A stretch of 64,000 nt of DNA from Dinoroseobacter sp049801095 (GTDB lineage: Bacteria > Pseudomonadota > Alphaproteobacteria > Rhodobacterales > Rhodobacteraceae). Positions within the stretch are counted from its first letter, which is position 1. Every line of letters begins with the position of its first letter. Where the stretch lies: assembly GCF_049801095.1 (NCBI RefSeq), contig NZ_JBNAGH010000001.1:806001-870000 (forward strand), in the 5' to 3' direction. A program made the translations under genes and the position numbers. Under the pieces are notes generated by a model. The model was not told the origin of the DNA, made no database searches, and was given only the letters and a program-made list of their open reading frames with translations. Shown here piece by piece: positions 35,307-44,063 of this stretch.

Positions 35307-36527
35307 ATGTCCATTTCCAGATCCACCCTCACGGCGAGCGCCCTTGCCATGGCCATGGGATCCACCCCGATCCATTCGGCGGAGCTGCACTCCGCAGGCG
35401 CACTGGCCTTCGACACGGGCAATGTGCTCTTTGTCGGCGATGGCAAGGCCGGGCTGGTCCATGCCTTTGACCTCTCGGCGCTTGTTGCGGACCAGTCCGC
35501 GTATCAACTGGGCCGGGCACAGACCTTTGAGGGGCGCACGATCCTCGACGGGCTGGACACGGAGATCGCCGGACTGCTCGGGGTGCCACCCGGGGATGTG
35601 GTGATCAATGACATGGTGGTGCACAAGCCGAGCAAGCAGATTTTCCTGTCGGTGCATCGCGGCCATGGGCCCGAGGCCGAGGCGGTGATCCTTGCGGTGA
35701 ATAACGGCGCGCTGGAGCTCGTCGATCTCGCTTCCGCCCCCCATAGCGCGCAAAGCGTGGGCCCCGTGCCCGAGGCCGAGACCTTTGAATTCGGGCAACC
35801 CCTGAACAGTCTCGCGATCACGGATATCGACTATTATCAGGGCGAGATCTTCGTGGCGGGCCTCTCGAATGAGGAGTTCAGCTCGACCCTGCGTCGCATT
35901 CCCTACCCTTTCACGGATCAGGTGGCCCAGTCCTCGATCGAGATCTGGCACGCGGTCCACGCGCAATATGAGACGCGGGCGCCCATCATCAGCCAGACCA
36001 TCACCGAGCTCGACGGCACCCCGACCCTGATCGCGGTCTATGCCTGCACGCCGATCGTGCGGATCCCGCTCGACGCGCTGACCGATGGCGCCGCCTTGCG
36101 CGGGACGATGATCGGCGAGATGGGGTTCGGGAACACTCCGCTCGACATCGTGCCCTATGTGAATGCCTGGGAGGGGAGCAGCAATCTGGTGGTCACGAAC
36201 TCGAACCGCTCTGCTGTCTCCATGAGCCTTGATGCGGTGGCGCAGGCCGAAGAGATGCCCCATGGCGAAGGCGTGCAGCCGGTCTTTTCCGTGGCCGGTG
36301 TGGCCCAGTTCCCCCTACCCATGAGCGGCACGCTTCATCTCGACACGCTGGATGACAGCTTCGCGGTCGTGGTGCGCCGCAGCCCGGAGGATGCGCGCAA
36401 TCTCCAGCTGCACACCTTGCCGCTGCCGTTCTTCTTTGACCGGGCCGATCACATCGTGGAGATGAACTTCGCCGATGGTCCGGATCCGTTCGGCTACAAG
36501 GCGGCGCCGCCGCTCGAGTACAACTGA
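35307..36527 (+). CDS. Secreted protein of unknown function, beta-propeller-like
   Basis: 406 residues with a signal peptide (MSISRSTLTASALAMAMGSTPIHSA). The mature part consists of repeated beta-strand segments with LAFDTGNVLFVGDG, LNSLAITDIDYYQGEIFVAGL and SNLVVTNSNRSAVSM, suggestive of a beta-propeller. No catalytic motif recognised. AAAGGAG precedes the ATG. Its stop overlaps the next gene's start (TGATG), so the two secreted proteins are coupled and may work together. Confidence 0.7.
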   Translation: MSISRSTLTASALAMAMGSTPIHSAELHSAGALAFDTGNVLFVGDGKAGLVHAFDLSALVADQSAYQLGRAQTFEGRTILDGLDTEIAGLLGVPPGDVVINDMVVHKPSKQIFLSVHRGHGPEAEAVILAVNNGALELVDLASAPHSAQSVGPVPEAETFEFGQPLNSLAITDIDYYQGEIFVAGLSNEEFSSTLRRIPYPFTDQVAQSSIEIWHAVHAQYETRAPIISQTITELDGTPTLIAVYACTPIVRIPLDALTDGAALRGTMIGEMGFGNTPLDIVPYVNAWEGSSNLVVTNSNRSAVSMSLDAVAQAEEMPHGEGVQPVFSVAGVAQFPLPMSGTLHLDTLDDSFAVVVRRSPEDARNLQLHTLPLPFFFDRADHIVEMNFADGPDPFGYKAAPPLEYN

Positions 36528-37648
36528 TGCGGGGGCGCATGGGCTGGGCACTGTTGCTGGCGTGGCTCCTCCCGAGTGTCGCGGGATGGGCGGCCCCGGG
36601 CGCGGGCTATGACGCGGCGGCGGGCGAGATCCGGGTGACCGGGCTGAGCCCCGCCGAGCGGGCCGCGCTTCTGTCCGGTGCGCCCCTGCGCCTGCAGATT
36701 GCGGGCCTGAACAGCACGCGGGGCATGCCCCTGTCCATCGCCGAAACTGGGGCGGAGCTGCGGGTCACCCCGCGCTTCGCCCTGAAGCCGGGGACGCGCT
36801 ATACCTTGCGGTTTGATCTTGCCTCTGCGCGTCACGCGCTGACCGTGACGCCGCCTGCCCTGCCGGAGGAAGCGCCAGCTCTGATCGGGTTCGACCCGGC
36901 GCAGGCAGTGATTCCGGCGAACACCTTGCGGCTCTATCTGCACTTCTCCACCCCCATGGCACGCGGACAGCTGCGCGACGCCCTCACTCTGACCAAAGCC
37001 GATGGCACGCCGGTCGAGCGTCCGTTTCTGTCGCTCGCGACCGAGCTCTGGGACCATGACCAGACCCGCGCGACACTTCTGCTCGACCCCGGGCGGATCA
37101 AACAGGGGGTCGGTCCGAACCGGATCGGCGGCGCGCCTTTGCAGGCAGGTGAAGCCTATCAACTGACGCTCGCGGCAAGGATGCGGAGCGCTGCGGGCGC
37201 GCCGATGGGAAAACCCTCGCGCATGACCTTCCGGGTGGGCCCGCCCGAGCAGACAGCCATCGACCCCGCCACCTGGCAGGTCGCGCCGCCCCCGGCGGGC
37301 AGCCACGCCCCGCTCTCCATCACCTTTGACCGGATCATGGATCCCGCCACGCTCCGGCGCCTTCTGACTTTGCAAGACCCGCAAGGGCGCCGGGTGCGCG
37401 GGCGGATTGCCAGCGATGGCGGCGGTTGGTCCCTGACACCGAGCGCGCCCTGGCAGACGGGGCGCTACACGCTCCGGCTTGACCCCGCGCTGGAGGATAT
37501 CGCGGGCAACCGGATCGCCGCGCCGTTCGACGCCCCACCGGGCACGATGGGCACTGTCAGACACGCGGTTGAGCATGTCGTGGACATCGCCCCGACGCCC
37601 CAAACCCGCGCGCAGGTTTGCAGAATGCAATGCAATCGGTCACCCTGA
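36527..37648 (+). CDS. Secreted protein with two Ig-like (SbsA-type) beta domains, unknown function
   Basis: 373 residues. Signal peptide (MGWALLLAWLLPSVAGWA). Two regions, ~125-240 (IPANTLRLYLHFSTPMARGQLRDALTL) and ~265-345 (LSITFDRIMDPATLRRLLTLQD), read like the bacterial Ig_5/SbsA fold in which a domain starts with a FS.PMD-type turn and ends LEDIAGN. A binding or structural role is likely. Coupled by TGATG to the upstream propeller-like protein. Confidence 0.65.
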   Translation: MRGRMGWALLLAWLLPSVAGWAAPGAGYDAAAGEIRVTGLSPAERAALLSGAPLRLQIAGLNSTRGMPLSIAETGAELRVTPRFALKPGTRYTLRFDLASARHALTVTPPALPEEAPALIGFDPAQAVIPANTLRLYLHFSTPMARGQLRDALTLTKADGTPVERPFLSLATELWDHDQTRATLLLDPGRIKQGVGPNRIGGAPLQAGEAYQLTLAARMRSAAGAPMGKPSRMTFRVGPPEQTAIDPATWQVAPPPAGSHAPLSITFDRIMDPATLRRLLTLQDPQGRRVRGRIASDGGGWSLTPSAPWQTGRYTLRLDPALEDIAGNRIAAPFDAPPGTMGTVRHAVEHVVDIAPTPQTRAQVCRMQCNRSP

Positions 37649-37714
37649 CCCATGCGCCCGCGCCAAGATCAGAACACGCCCGCAGGGGCGGCCACCCAGG
37701 AAGGACCCCATAGC

Positions 37715-39244
37715 ATGAGCCAATCCGTTCCCATTATCGCCGCCAAGGCCCCGGCCAAGGTCACACTCGAGGCAGGCAAGGACTACCTCTGGTGCCGCTG
37801 CGGTCGTTCCAAAACGCAACCCTTCTGCGATGGCAGCCATGTGGGCACTGGGATCCAACCGCTCAAGTTTACTGCAGACAAGGATGGGGATGCGGTCCTC
37901 TGCCGCTGCAAGTCGAGCGCCAATGCGCCCTTCTGCGATGGGTCCCACACGCGGCTTGGCGATCTGGCCGTGGGTGATGCCGCCCCCGCGCCGAAATCGG
38001 AAATTCCCCAGGCAACCCCGACGCCCGAAGAACCCACGGTCGCGCGCATCCACGCGCTGGCCCGGGACGGGCTCTCGAAGCTGGGGCATCACGGCGAGAT
38101 GGGCGCCATGGGCGTGCCGCGCAAGGACCTGCCCCATTGGGACGATATCCAGATCCTGCCCGCGCAGATGGCGCGCAAACCCCTGCTCGACGACGCGCCC
38201 GTGGCAACCTCTGTCACGATCGGGCCGCGCGCGGCCAAGCCCTTGCAGCTCGAGATCCCACTCTTTGTCTCGGATATGAGCTATGGCGCGCTCTCGGAGG
38301 AGGCAAAGACGGCGCTCTCCCGCGGGGCGCAGATGGCGGGGACGGGGATCTGCTCGGGCGAAGGGGGCATGCTCCCGGAGGAGCAGGCCGAGAATGACCG
38401 CTATTTCTATGAGCTCGCCTCGGCCCAGTTCGGCTGGTCGCTCGATCATGTGGCCAAGGTGCAGGCCTTTCATTTCAAGGGCGGCCAGGGGGCCAAGACC
38501 GGCACGGGGGGGCACCTGCCCGGCGACAAGGTGCAGGGCAAGATCGCCGAGGTGCGCGGGCTGGAACCCGGGCAATCGGCCATCTCCCCCGCCACCTTTC
38601 CCGAGCTGAGCACCCCGGAAGATTTCAAGCGGATCGCCGATCAGGTGCGGGAGCGGTCGGGCGGCATTCCCATCGGCTTCAAGCTTTCGGCCAACCATAT
38701 CGAGGACGATATCGACTTCGCCCTCGCGGCCAGTGCCGACTACATCATCCTCGACGGGCGGGGCGGGGGCACCGGGGCGGCGCCACTGATCTTCCGGGAT
38801 CACATCTCGGTGCCGACCATCCCCGCTCTTGCTCGGGCGCGCCGGCATCTGGACACGCGCGCCGGCCGAGACGTGACCCTCGTGATCACCGGCGGCCTCC
38901 GCGTGGCGGAGGACTTCGCCAAGGCGATGGCCCTTGGCGCCGATGCAATCGCGGTCAGCAATTCGGCGATGCAGGCCGTGGGCTGTATCGCGGCGCGGAT
39001 GTGCAATTCGAACAATTGCCCCGTGGGGGTCGCGACGCAAAAGCCGGAGCTGCGCAAGCGGCTCGATGTGCAGGTCGGGGCCGAGCGGCTCTCCCGGTAC
39101 TTCAGCGCGAGTGTCGAGCTGATGCAGGTGCTCGCCCGGGCATGTGGCCATGACAGCCTCTCGGGTTTCTCGCCCCGCGACATCACCACATGGAAGCGCG
39201 AAGTCGCCGATCTCAGCGGGATCCGCTTCGCCGGAGTAAGCTGA
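37715..39244 (+). CDS. FMN-binding glutamate-synthase-like protein with two N-terminal CDGSH iron-sulfur motifs
   Basis: 509 residues from ATG 37715. Two CDGSH motifs, C27-x-C29 with C38-DGS-H42 and C63-x-C65 with C74-DGS-H78, should each bind a mitoNEET-type [2Fe-2S] cluster. Residues ~130-500 are the FMN/alpha-ketoglutarate domain of GltB (PLFVSDMSYGALSEEAK; KGGQGAKTGTGGHLPG; DGRGGGTGAAP; CNSNNCPVGVATQ). There is no glutaminase domain and no GltD partner nearby, so it is not a complete glutamate synthase. A redox enzyme fed by the CDGSH clusters is the best guess. Confidence 0.85.
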   Translation: MSQSVPIIAAKAPAKVTLEAGKDYLWCRCGRSKTQPFCDGSHVGTGIQPLKFTADKDGDAVLCRCKSSANAPFCDGSHTRLGDLAVGDAAPAPKSEIPQATPTPEEPTVARIHALARDGLSKLGHHGEMGAMGVPRKDLPHWDDIQILPAQMARKPLLDDAPVATSVTIGPRAAKPLQLEIPLFVSDMSYGALSEEAKTALSRGAQMAGTGICSGEGGMLPEEQAENDRYFYELASAQFGWSLDHVAKVQAFHFKGGQGAKTGTGGHLPGDKVQGKIAEVRGLEPGQSAISPATFPELSTPEDFKRIADQVRERSGGIPIGFKLSANHIEDDIDFALAASADYIILDGRGGGTGAAPLIFRDHISVPTIPALARARRHLDTRAGRDVTLVITGGLRVAEDFAKAMALGADAIAVSNSAMQAVGCIAARMCNSNNCPVGVATQKPELRKRLDVQVGAERLSRYFSASVELMQVLARACGHDSLSGFSPRDITTWKREVADLSGIRFAGVS

Positions 39245-39306
39245 CAAAGGTGGAGCAAGGCCCTTTCGGGCCTTGCATCCCCCGTGCAAAGACAAAGACT
39301 GCGCCC

Positions 39307-40341
39307 ATGACCCGAGATCGCTCGACCGAAGAAGACCAGACCGACATCAAAGCCCGCCGGGCGCGTGGCGAGTTCGTGCGCGGAGTGAGCGGGTTTCGCC
39401 ATGGGATTGGCGATCCCGATGTCCCGCCGGAGCCCGGGCGCTATCACCTCTTTGTCGCGCTGAACTGCCCCTGGTGTCACCGCGTCACCCTCGCCCGGAA
39501 TGTGCTGGGGCTGCAGGACGCGATCAGCATGGATGTGGCCTTTCCCAACCGGACGGGCGAGGACGATCCGGAGGGGCTGAACCTCTGGGAGTTTGCGCCG
39601 CACCGTATGGCGAGCCTCACCGGAGCGACCCTGCCCGAATGCACCGCCGAAACCGGCACCGGACAGGGCCTGCGCCTCGCGCGGCAGGTCTATCAGCGCG
39701 AAGGCTCCGACGAACAGTCGGTCCCGATCCTTTATGACAAACTGGCCCAGCGCATCGTGAGCAACGAAAGCGCCGAGATCATCCGGATGCTGGATCGCCA
39801 TGCGGAGGCTCTGGGCAGCACCCTGCCTGCGGGCGCGCGGGTGCAGCTTGTGCCTGCGGACGACGCGTTGCACACCGAGATCCAGAGCCTGAATGATCTG
39901 ATCTACTCCACCATCAATAACGGCGCCTATAAAGCCGGGTTCTCGTCGGATCAGGCGGTCTACGCCCAAGCTTTCGCCGCCTATTTCGAAACCCTTGAGG
40001 CCTTGGAAATGCGGCTCTCGGATGGGCGTCCGTTTCTGACGGGCTCCGAGTTTACCGAAGCAGATTTACGCCTCTTTCCAACGCTCTACCGCCATGATCC
40101 GGTCTATTATGTCCGGATGAAGCTGAACGGCGCGCGGATCCTCGACTACCCGCATCTCTGGCGCTGGCTCTGCCGGGTGCATGCCCTGCCGGGCATCGCG
40201 GCAGCGGGTTCCTTGATCCATTGTCGGCAAGGCTATTTCGGGCGGTCCTGGAACGGGGTGATCCCCCTTGGCCCCCTCAAACCGGTGCCCTACCCGGAGG
40301 CCTATGCCCATCCGGAGCTTGCCGGTCCCTCGGGCGACTAG
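39307..40341 (+). CDS. Glutathionyl-hydroquinone reductase (omega/xi-class glutathione transferase)
   Basis: 344 residues. The active-site CPWC (C54-C57) within NCPWCHRVTLARN, the following long N-terminal domain and the C-terminal LYRHDPVYYVRMKLNG are those of YqjG/ECM4-type enzymes, which reduce glutathionyl-hydroquinones. A 9-bp hairpin without T-run (39255-39276) separates it from the upstream iron-sulfur protein. It could be co-transcribed with that gene. Confidence 0.88.
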   Translation: MTRDRSTEEDQTDIKARRARGEFVRGVSGFRHGIGDPDVPPEPGRYHLFVALNCPWCHRVTLARNVLGLQDAISMDVAFPNRTGEDDPEGLNLWEFAPHRMASLTGATLPECTAETGTGQGLRLARQVYQREGSDEQSVPILYDKLAQRIVSNESAEIIRMLDRHAEALGSTLPAGARVQLVPADDALHTEIQSLNDLIYSTINNGAYKAGFSSDQAVYAQAFAAYFETLEALEMRLSDGRPFLTGSEFTEADLRLFPTLYRHDPVYYVRMKLNGARILDYPHLWRWLCRVHALPGIAAAGSLIHCRQGYFGRSWNGVIPLGPLKPVPYPEAYAHPELAGPSGD

Positions 40342-41354
40342 CCCTTCCAGACCGTCTCGCCTCCGATCAGCTTGAAGCCCACATCCCGCTTGGGATCGAT
40401 GGGCTGACCGTTGATCTTGGCCAGCAGCATTTCGGCTGCGATCTGGCCGATCTTGAGATGGGGGATTGCCGTGGAGGTCAGCCGCCAGGGCTGGATCGAC
40501 GCGATCGGCAGATCGCCCCACCCCGCAATCCCGATATCCTCGGGGATCTTCAGCCCGGCCTTCTGACAGTATTGCAGGCCGCCCACGGCCATATTGTCGT
40601 TCTGGTAATAGATCACCTCGACCTGCGCACCTGTGGCGAGCAGCTGCTCGGTGCCGTAGAAACCCGTGTAGAAGCCCGGCGTGTCCCGGAAGAGGAGCTG
40701 TTTCTCCAGCACGCCGCCCGCGTCACTGACCGCCTGCGCGTATCCGCTGACCCGGGAACTGGCTGCGTTACCCGTATCGTGACTCGTCCCCACATAAGCG
40801 AATTTTTTGTAGCCCAAACCAGAGAGATAGCGGCCCATCTCATAGCCGCTGTCATAGTGGTTCAACCCCACGGACATATCGAGCGGGCTGGAGTTCAGAT
40901 CCCAGATCTCCACCACCGGCAGGTTCGAGCCGCTGAGCATCTGAATCGCCCGCGAGGTGTGGGAGCGCCCGGTGATGATCAGCCCCGCAGGCTGCCAGGA
41001 CAAAACCGTCTCAATCCATTTTTCTTCTTGTTCTAGAGCATGTTCCGTCAATCCGAGCACGGTCTGGTGACCGAAGGAGCCGAGCTTGCGATCGATCCCT
41101 TCAAGGACCTGCGCAAAGATCTCATTGCCCAGTTCGGGGATGCTCACCCCCACAAAAGTCGATTTCTTGTCCCCGGCAAAAACAGTCGCGAGGCGATTCG
41201 GGAGGTAGCCCAATCGCTCCACTTCAGCCATGACTTTGGCCCGCGTTTTCTCCGAGAAGCCGCCCTCGTCACGTAACACGCGACTGGCCGTCATCTTGGA
41301 GACGCCTGCGCTGCGCGCGACCTCTGCCAAGCTTATCTTATTGTTTTTGTTCAT
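40338..41354 (-). CDS. LacI-family repressor of the acid-sugar operon
   Basis: 338 residues. N-terminal LacI HTH (SLAEVARSAGVSKMTASRVLRDEGGFSEKTRAKV) with hinge, and a Peripla_BP-type effector domain (GVSIPELGNEIFAQVLEGID; GWGDLPIASIQPWRLTST). Divergent from the eleven-gene ABC/dehydratase operon. Two identical GTTAC-GG-GTAAC palindromes in the shared 149-bp region are its probable operators. The effector is expected to be a pathway acid-sugar or keto-acid. Confidence 0.92.
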   Translation of the reverse strand: MNKNNKISLAEVARSAGVSKMTASRVLRDEGGFSEKTRAKVMAEVERLGYLPNRLATVFAGDKKSTFVGVSIPELGNEIFAQVLEGIDRKLGSFGHQTVLGLTEHALEQEEKWIETVLSWQPAGLIITGRSHTSRAIQMLSGSNLPVVEIWDLNSSPLDMSVGLNHYDSGYEMGRYLSGLGYKKFAYVGTSHDTGNAASSRVSGYAQAVSDAGGVLEKQLLFRDTPGFYTGFYGTEQLLATGAQVEVIYYQNDNMAVGGLQYCQKAGLKIPEDIGIAGWGDLPIASIQPWRLTSTAIPHLKIGQIAAEMLLAKINGQPIDPKRDVGFKLIGGETVWKG

Positions 41355-41379
41355 CTATAACCTGATTTCTCTCGGTTAC

Positions 41380-41391
41380 GTTACGGGTAAC
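41380..41391. promoter_or_regulatory. LacI-type operator copy 1, GTTACGGGTAAC
   Basis: GTTAC-GG-GTAAC palindrome, 25 bp upstream of the lacI-type start and just before the TTGACT -35 of the operon. Identical to the second copy 58 bp away. Confidence 0.75.
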
Positions 41392-41400
41392 ATTTTGTGG

Positions 41401-41432
41401 TTGACTTATTGTCGCACGAGCCGAATGCTAAT
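41401..41432 (+). promoter_or_regulatory. Candidate sigma70 promoter of the acid-sugar operon
   Basis: TTGACT at 41401-41406, with ATGCTA (18-bp spacer) or GCTAAT as -10 near 41425-41432. It lies exactly between the two operator copies. Confidence 0.5.
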
Positions 41433-41437
41433 CGAAC

Positions 41438-41449
41438 GTTACGGGTAAC
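41438..41449. promoter_or_regulatory. LacI-type operator copy 2, GTTACGGGTAAC
   Basis: Second identical palindrome, just downstream of the predicted -10 and over the transcription start region. Spacing of 58 bp between copies would allow cooperative binding or looping. Confidence 0.75.
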
Positions 41450-41503
41450 TCAATGCTCCGATCGCATTTGAACTTGCCCAGCTGCCTTGGGAGGGGCGCA
41501 CGT

Positions 41504-43009
41504 ATGCTGCACGACTTGCGAAATAACCTGTTCTTTAATGGCGTCAAAAAACACTTTGGCGGCACATACGCCCTCCGCGATGTCTCTCTCAATGTCGAGC
41601 GCGGTGAAATCGTTGCCCTTCTGGGCGAGAACGGCGCCGGCAAATCGACCCTAATCAAGATCCTCGGCGGCATCCACAAGGCCGATGAAGGCGGAGTGCT
41701 GATCAATGGCGAGCCCTATGAGCATCGCCCCGGCAGTTTTGGCGAACGACAATCCGTGGCCTTCATCCACCAGGATCTGGGCATGATCGAGTGGATGAGT
41801 GTCGCCGAAAACATCGCACTGGCGCTGGGATATTCCCGCAAGGGCGGGCTGATCAAATGGGACGATGTCACGGCCTTTGCCCAGCGCGCCCTGGACAAGG
41901 TGGGCTGCGATTTCGATCCGACCACCCGGGTGCAGGACCTGTCGCGCACCGAGAAATCCCTCGTCGCCATCGCCCGGGCCCTGGCCGTGGACTGCGATTT
42001 CCTCGTGCTGGACGAGCCCACCGCGTCGCTTCCGGCGGATGAGGTCGAGCGGCTCTTCGAGGCGCTGCGCCCGCTCAAGGACCAGGGCGTGGGGATGATC
42101 TATGTCTCTCACCGGCTCGACGAGATCTTTCGCATCGCCGACCGGGTGGCTGTACTGCGCGATGGTGAGCTGGTCGGGCTGCGCGACATCGAACACACCA
42201 CACCCGAAGAGCTGGTCTACATGATCGTCGGCCGCAAGACGCGGCAGGTGATGAAGCCCAAGCTGACCCGCGGCGACACGATCCTCGAGGTCTCAAACCT
42301 GCGGGTCGAGGCGGCGGGCCCGGTGGATTTCACCCTCCACAAGCAAGAGATCGTCGGTCTCGTCGGTCTGCGCGGCGCCGGGCATGAAGGCGTGTCGCGC
42401 GCGATCTTCGGCGCCGAGGAGTTCTCGGGCCAGATCCTGCTGGACGGGGAGGTCCCGGACCTCACCTCGCCGCAGACCGCACTCACCTCGGGCATCGGCC
42501 TTGTTGCCAAGGACCGGACCGAGGAATCCGTTGCCATGTCGCTCAGCATCCGCGAGAACACATTTCTCAACCCCGCGGCCTTTGGCAGGTCGCTCTTTTC
42601 CTTCATGAGCCCCAAGACCGAGACCGCCATGGCCGAGCAGATCGGCGCGGATGTGGCGCTCTCGCCCAATGACCAGACCATGGCCATCGAGAGCCTCTCG
42701 GGCGGCAACCAGCAGAAGGTGGTGATCGGGCGCTGGCTGGAGACCAAGCGCAAGCTCCTGATCTGCGAGGACCCGACCGCGGGCGTCGATGTGGGCGCCA
42801 AGGCCGAGATCTATGCCCTGCTCAACCGGGCCGCCGAGAACGGCGTCGGGATCGTCGTTGTCTCCACCGATTTCGAGGAGGTCGCCGCCATCTGCCACCG
42901 GGCCATCGTGTTCAGCCAGGGCGCCATCGTCAAAGAGCTCTCCGGGGCCGAGCTGACCACTGAAAACCTGATCCAAACCGCATCCGCGTCGAACGCTGCT
43001 GAGAGCTGA
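41504..43009 (+). CDS. Sugar ABC transporter ATP-binding protein, RbsA type (two NBDs)
   Basis: 501 residues from ATG 41504 (GGGAGGGG upstream); an ATG at 41453 sits beside operator 2 with no ribosome site. Two tandem ATPase halves: Walker A GENGAGKST near residue 40, signature degenerate LSRTEKS, Walker B FLVLDEPTAS; the second half has LSGGNQQKVVIGRWL and LLICEDPTAGVDVGAK but no normal Walker A, as is usual for RbsA/MglA proteins. First gene of the operon; works with the next permease and binding protein. Confidence 0.9.
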   Translation: MLHDLRNNLFFNGVKKHFGGTYALRDVSLNVERGEIVALLGENGAGKSTLIKILGGIHKADEGGVLINGEPYEHRPGSFGERQSVAFIHQDLGMIEWMSVAENIALALGYSRKGGLIKWDDVTAFAQRALDKVGCDFDPTTRVQDLSRTEKSLVAIARALAVDCDFLVLDEPTASLPADEVERLFEALRPLKDQGVGMIYVSHRLDEIFRIADRVAVLRDGELVGLRDIEHTTPEELVYMIVGRKTRQVMKPKLTRGDTILEVSNLRVEAAGPVDFTLHKQEIVGLVGLRGAGHEGVSRAIFGAEEFSGQILLDGEVPDLTSPQTALTSGIGLVAKDRTEESVAMSLSIRENTFLNPAAFGRSLFSFMSPKTETAMAEQIGADVALSPNDQTMAIESLSGGNQQKVVIGRWLETKRKLLICEDPTAGVDVGAKAEIYALLNRAAENGVGIVVVSTDFEEVAAICHRAIVFSQGAIVKELSGAELTTENLIQTASASNAAES

Positions 43010-43020
43010 GGAAGAAGACT

Positions 43021-44040
43021 ATGCAATCGCTTGAATCAAACGCGCTCGAGCCCACGAAAGCCGAACTGAAGAACGCCTCGCTCAAGACAAAGGTCATTCG
43101 CTTCCTGCCTGTCTATGGTCTGGTGATCCTGACGGCGTTGCTGATCGTGCTGTTTTCGATCCTCTTGCCGAACACCTTTCCGACGATGCTGAACCTGCGG
43201 GCGATCATTTCGGACAAGGCGATCATTGCGCTGCTGTCGCTCGGGGCGATGATCCCCATGGTGGCCGGGCGGATCGACCTGACCGTGGGCTATGGCATCG
43301 TGCTCTGGCATGTGCTCGCGATCTCGCTGCAGACGCTTTACGGTTCCCCCTGGCCCATCGCGGTGATGAGCGTGCTGGCCCTTGGCCTTCTGACCGGGTT
43401 CCTGAACGGGATGCTGGTGGAGATCGCCAAGATCGACAGCTTCATCGCCACGCTGGGGACGGGCACCGTGCTCTATGCGCTGGCCCTGTGGCACACCGGG
43501 GGCCGCCAGATGGTCGGCGCCCTGCCCGAGCCCTTTTATGCTATCAACGGGACCTTCGTGTTCGGCCTGCCGATCACCGGGTACTATGTGCTGGGCCTGA
43601 CCATCGCCATGTGGCTGATCCTCGAATACACGCCCGTCGGCCGGTACCTCTACGCCATCGGCGCGAACCAGCGCGCGGCCCAGCTCAACGGCATCAACAC
43701 CCGTAAATTCGTCATCGGGGCATTCATGTCCTCGGGCTTCATCACCGCCTTTGCCGGGGTGCTCTTGGCCTCGAAACTGCGGATCGGGCAAGCCTCGGTG
43801 GGTCTTGAGTTCCTGTTGCCGGCGCTGGTCGGGGCCTTTCTCGGCTCCACCACCATCAAGCCGGGGCGGGTCAATGTCTGGGGCACGGTTGTGGGGGTTG
43901 CGATCCTCGCCGTGGGGATCTCCGGCATCCAGCAATTCGGCGGCTCGTTCTGGGTTGAGCCGATGTTCAACGGTGTGACCCTGCTGATCGCCATCGGCAT
44001 CGCGGGATACGCACAACGGCGCAAGGGCGCCAAGAAATAA
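43021..44040 (+). CDS. Sugar ABC transporter permease, RbsC type
   Basis: 339 residues, BPD_transp_2 family with about ten membrane segments. LSLGAMIPMVAGRIDLTVGYG and IGANQRAAQLNGINTRKF are the family's early and EAA-like motifs. Start 43021 is 11 bp after the ATPase stop with GAGGAAG upstream. Likely homodimer serving the RbsA-type ATPase before it. Confidence 0.9.
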   Translation: MQSLESNALEPTKAELKNASLKTKVIRFLPVYGLVILTALLIVLFSILLPNTFPTMLNLRAIISDKAIIALLSLGAMIPMVAGRIDLTVGYGIVLWHVLAISLQTLYGSPWPIAVMSVLALGLLTGFLNGMLVEIAKIDSFIATLGTGTVLYALALWHTGGRQMVGALPEPFYAINGTFVFGLPITGYYVLGLTIAMWLILEYTPVGRYLYAIGANQRAAQLNGINTRKFVIGAFMSSGFITAFAGVLLASKLRIGQASVGLEFLLPALVGAFLGSTTIKPGRVNVWGTVVGVAILAVGISGIQQFGGSFWVEPMFNGVTLLIAIGIAGYAQRRKGAKK

Positions 44041-44063
44041 GCATAAGCATCAGGGAGGACACC

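Noticed and set aside
39255..39276. Hairpin after the CDGSH-GltB gene as a terminator
   Set aside because: A 9-bp stem but no T-run follows; kept only as a remark under the next gene.
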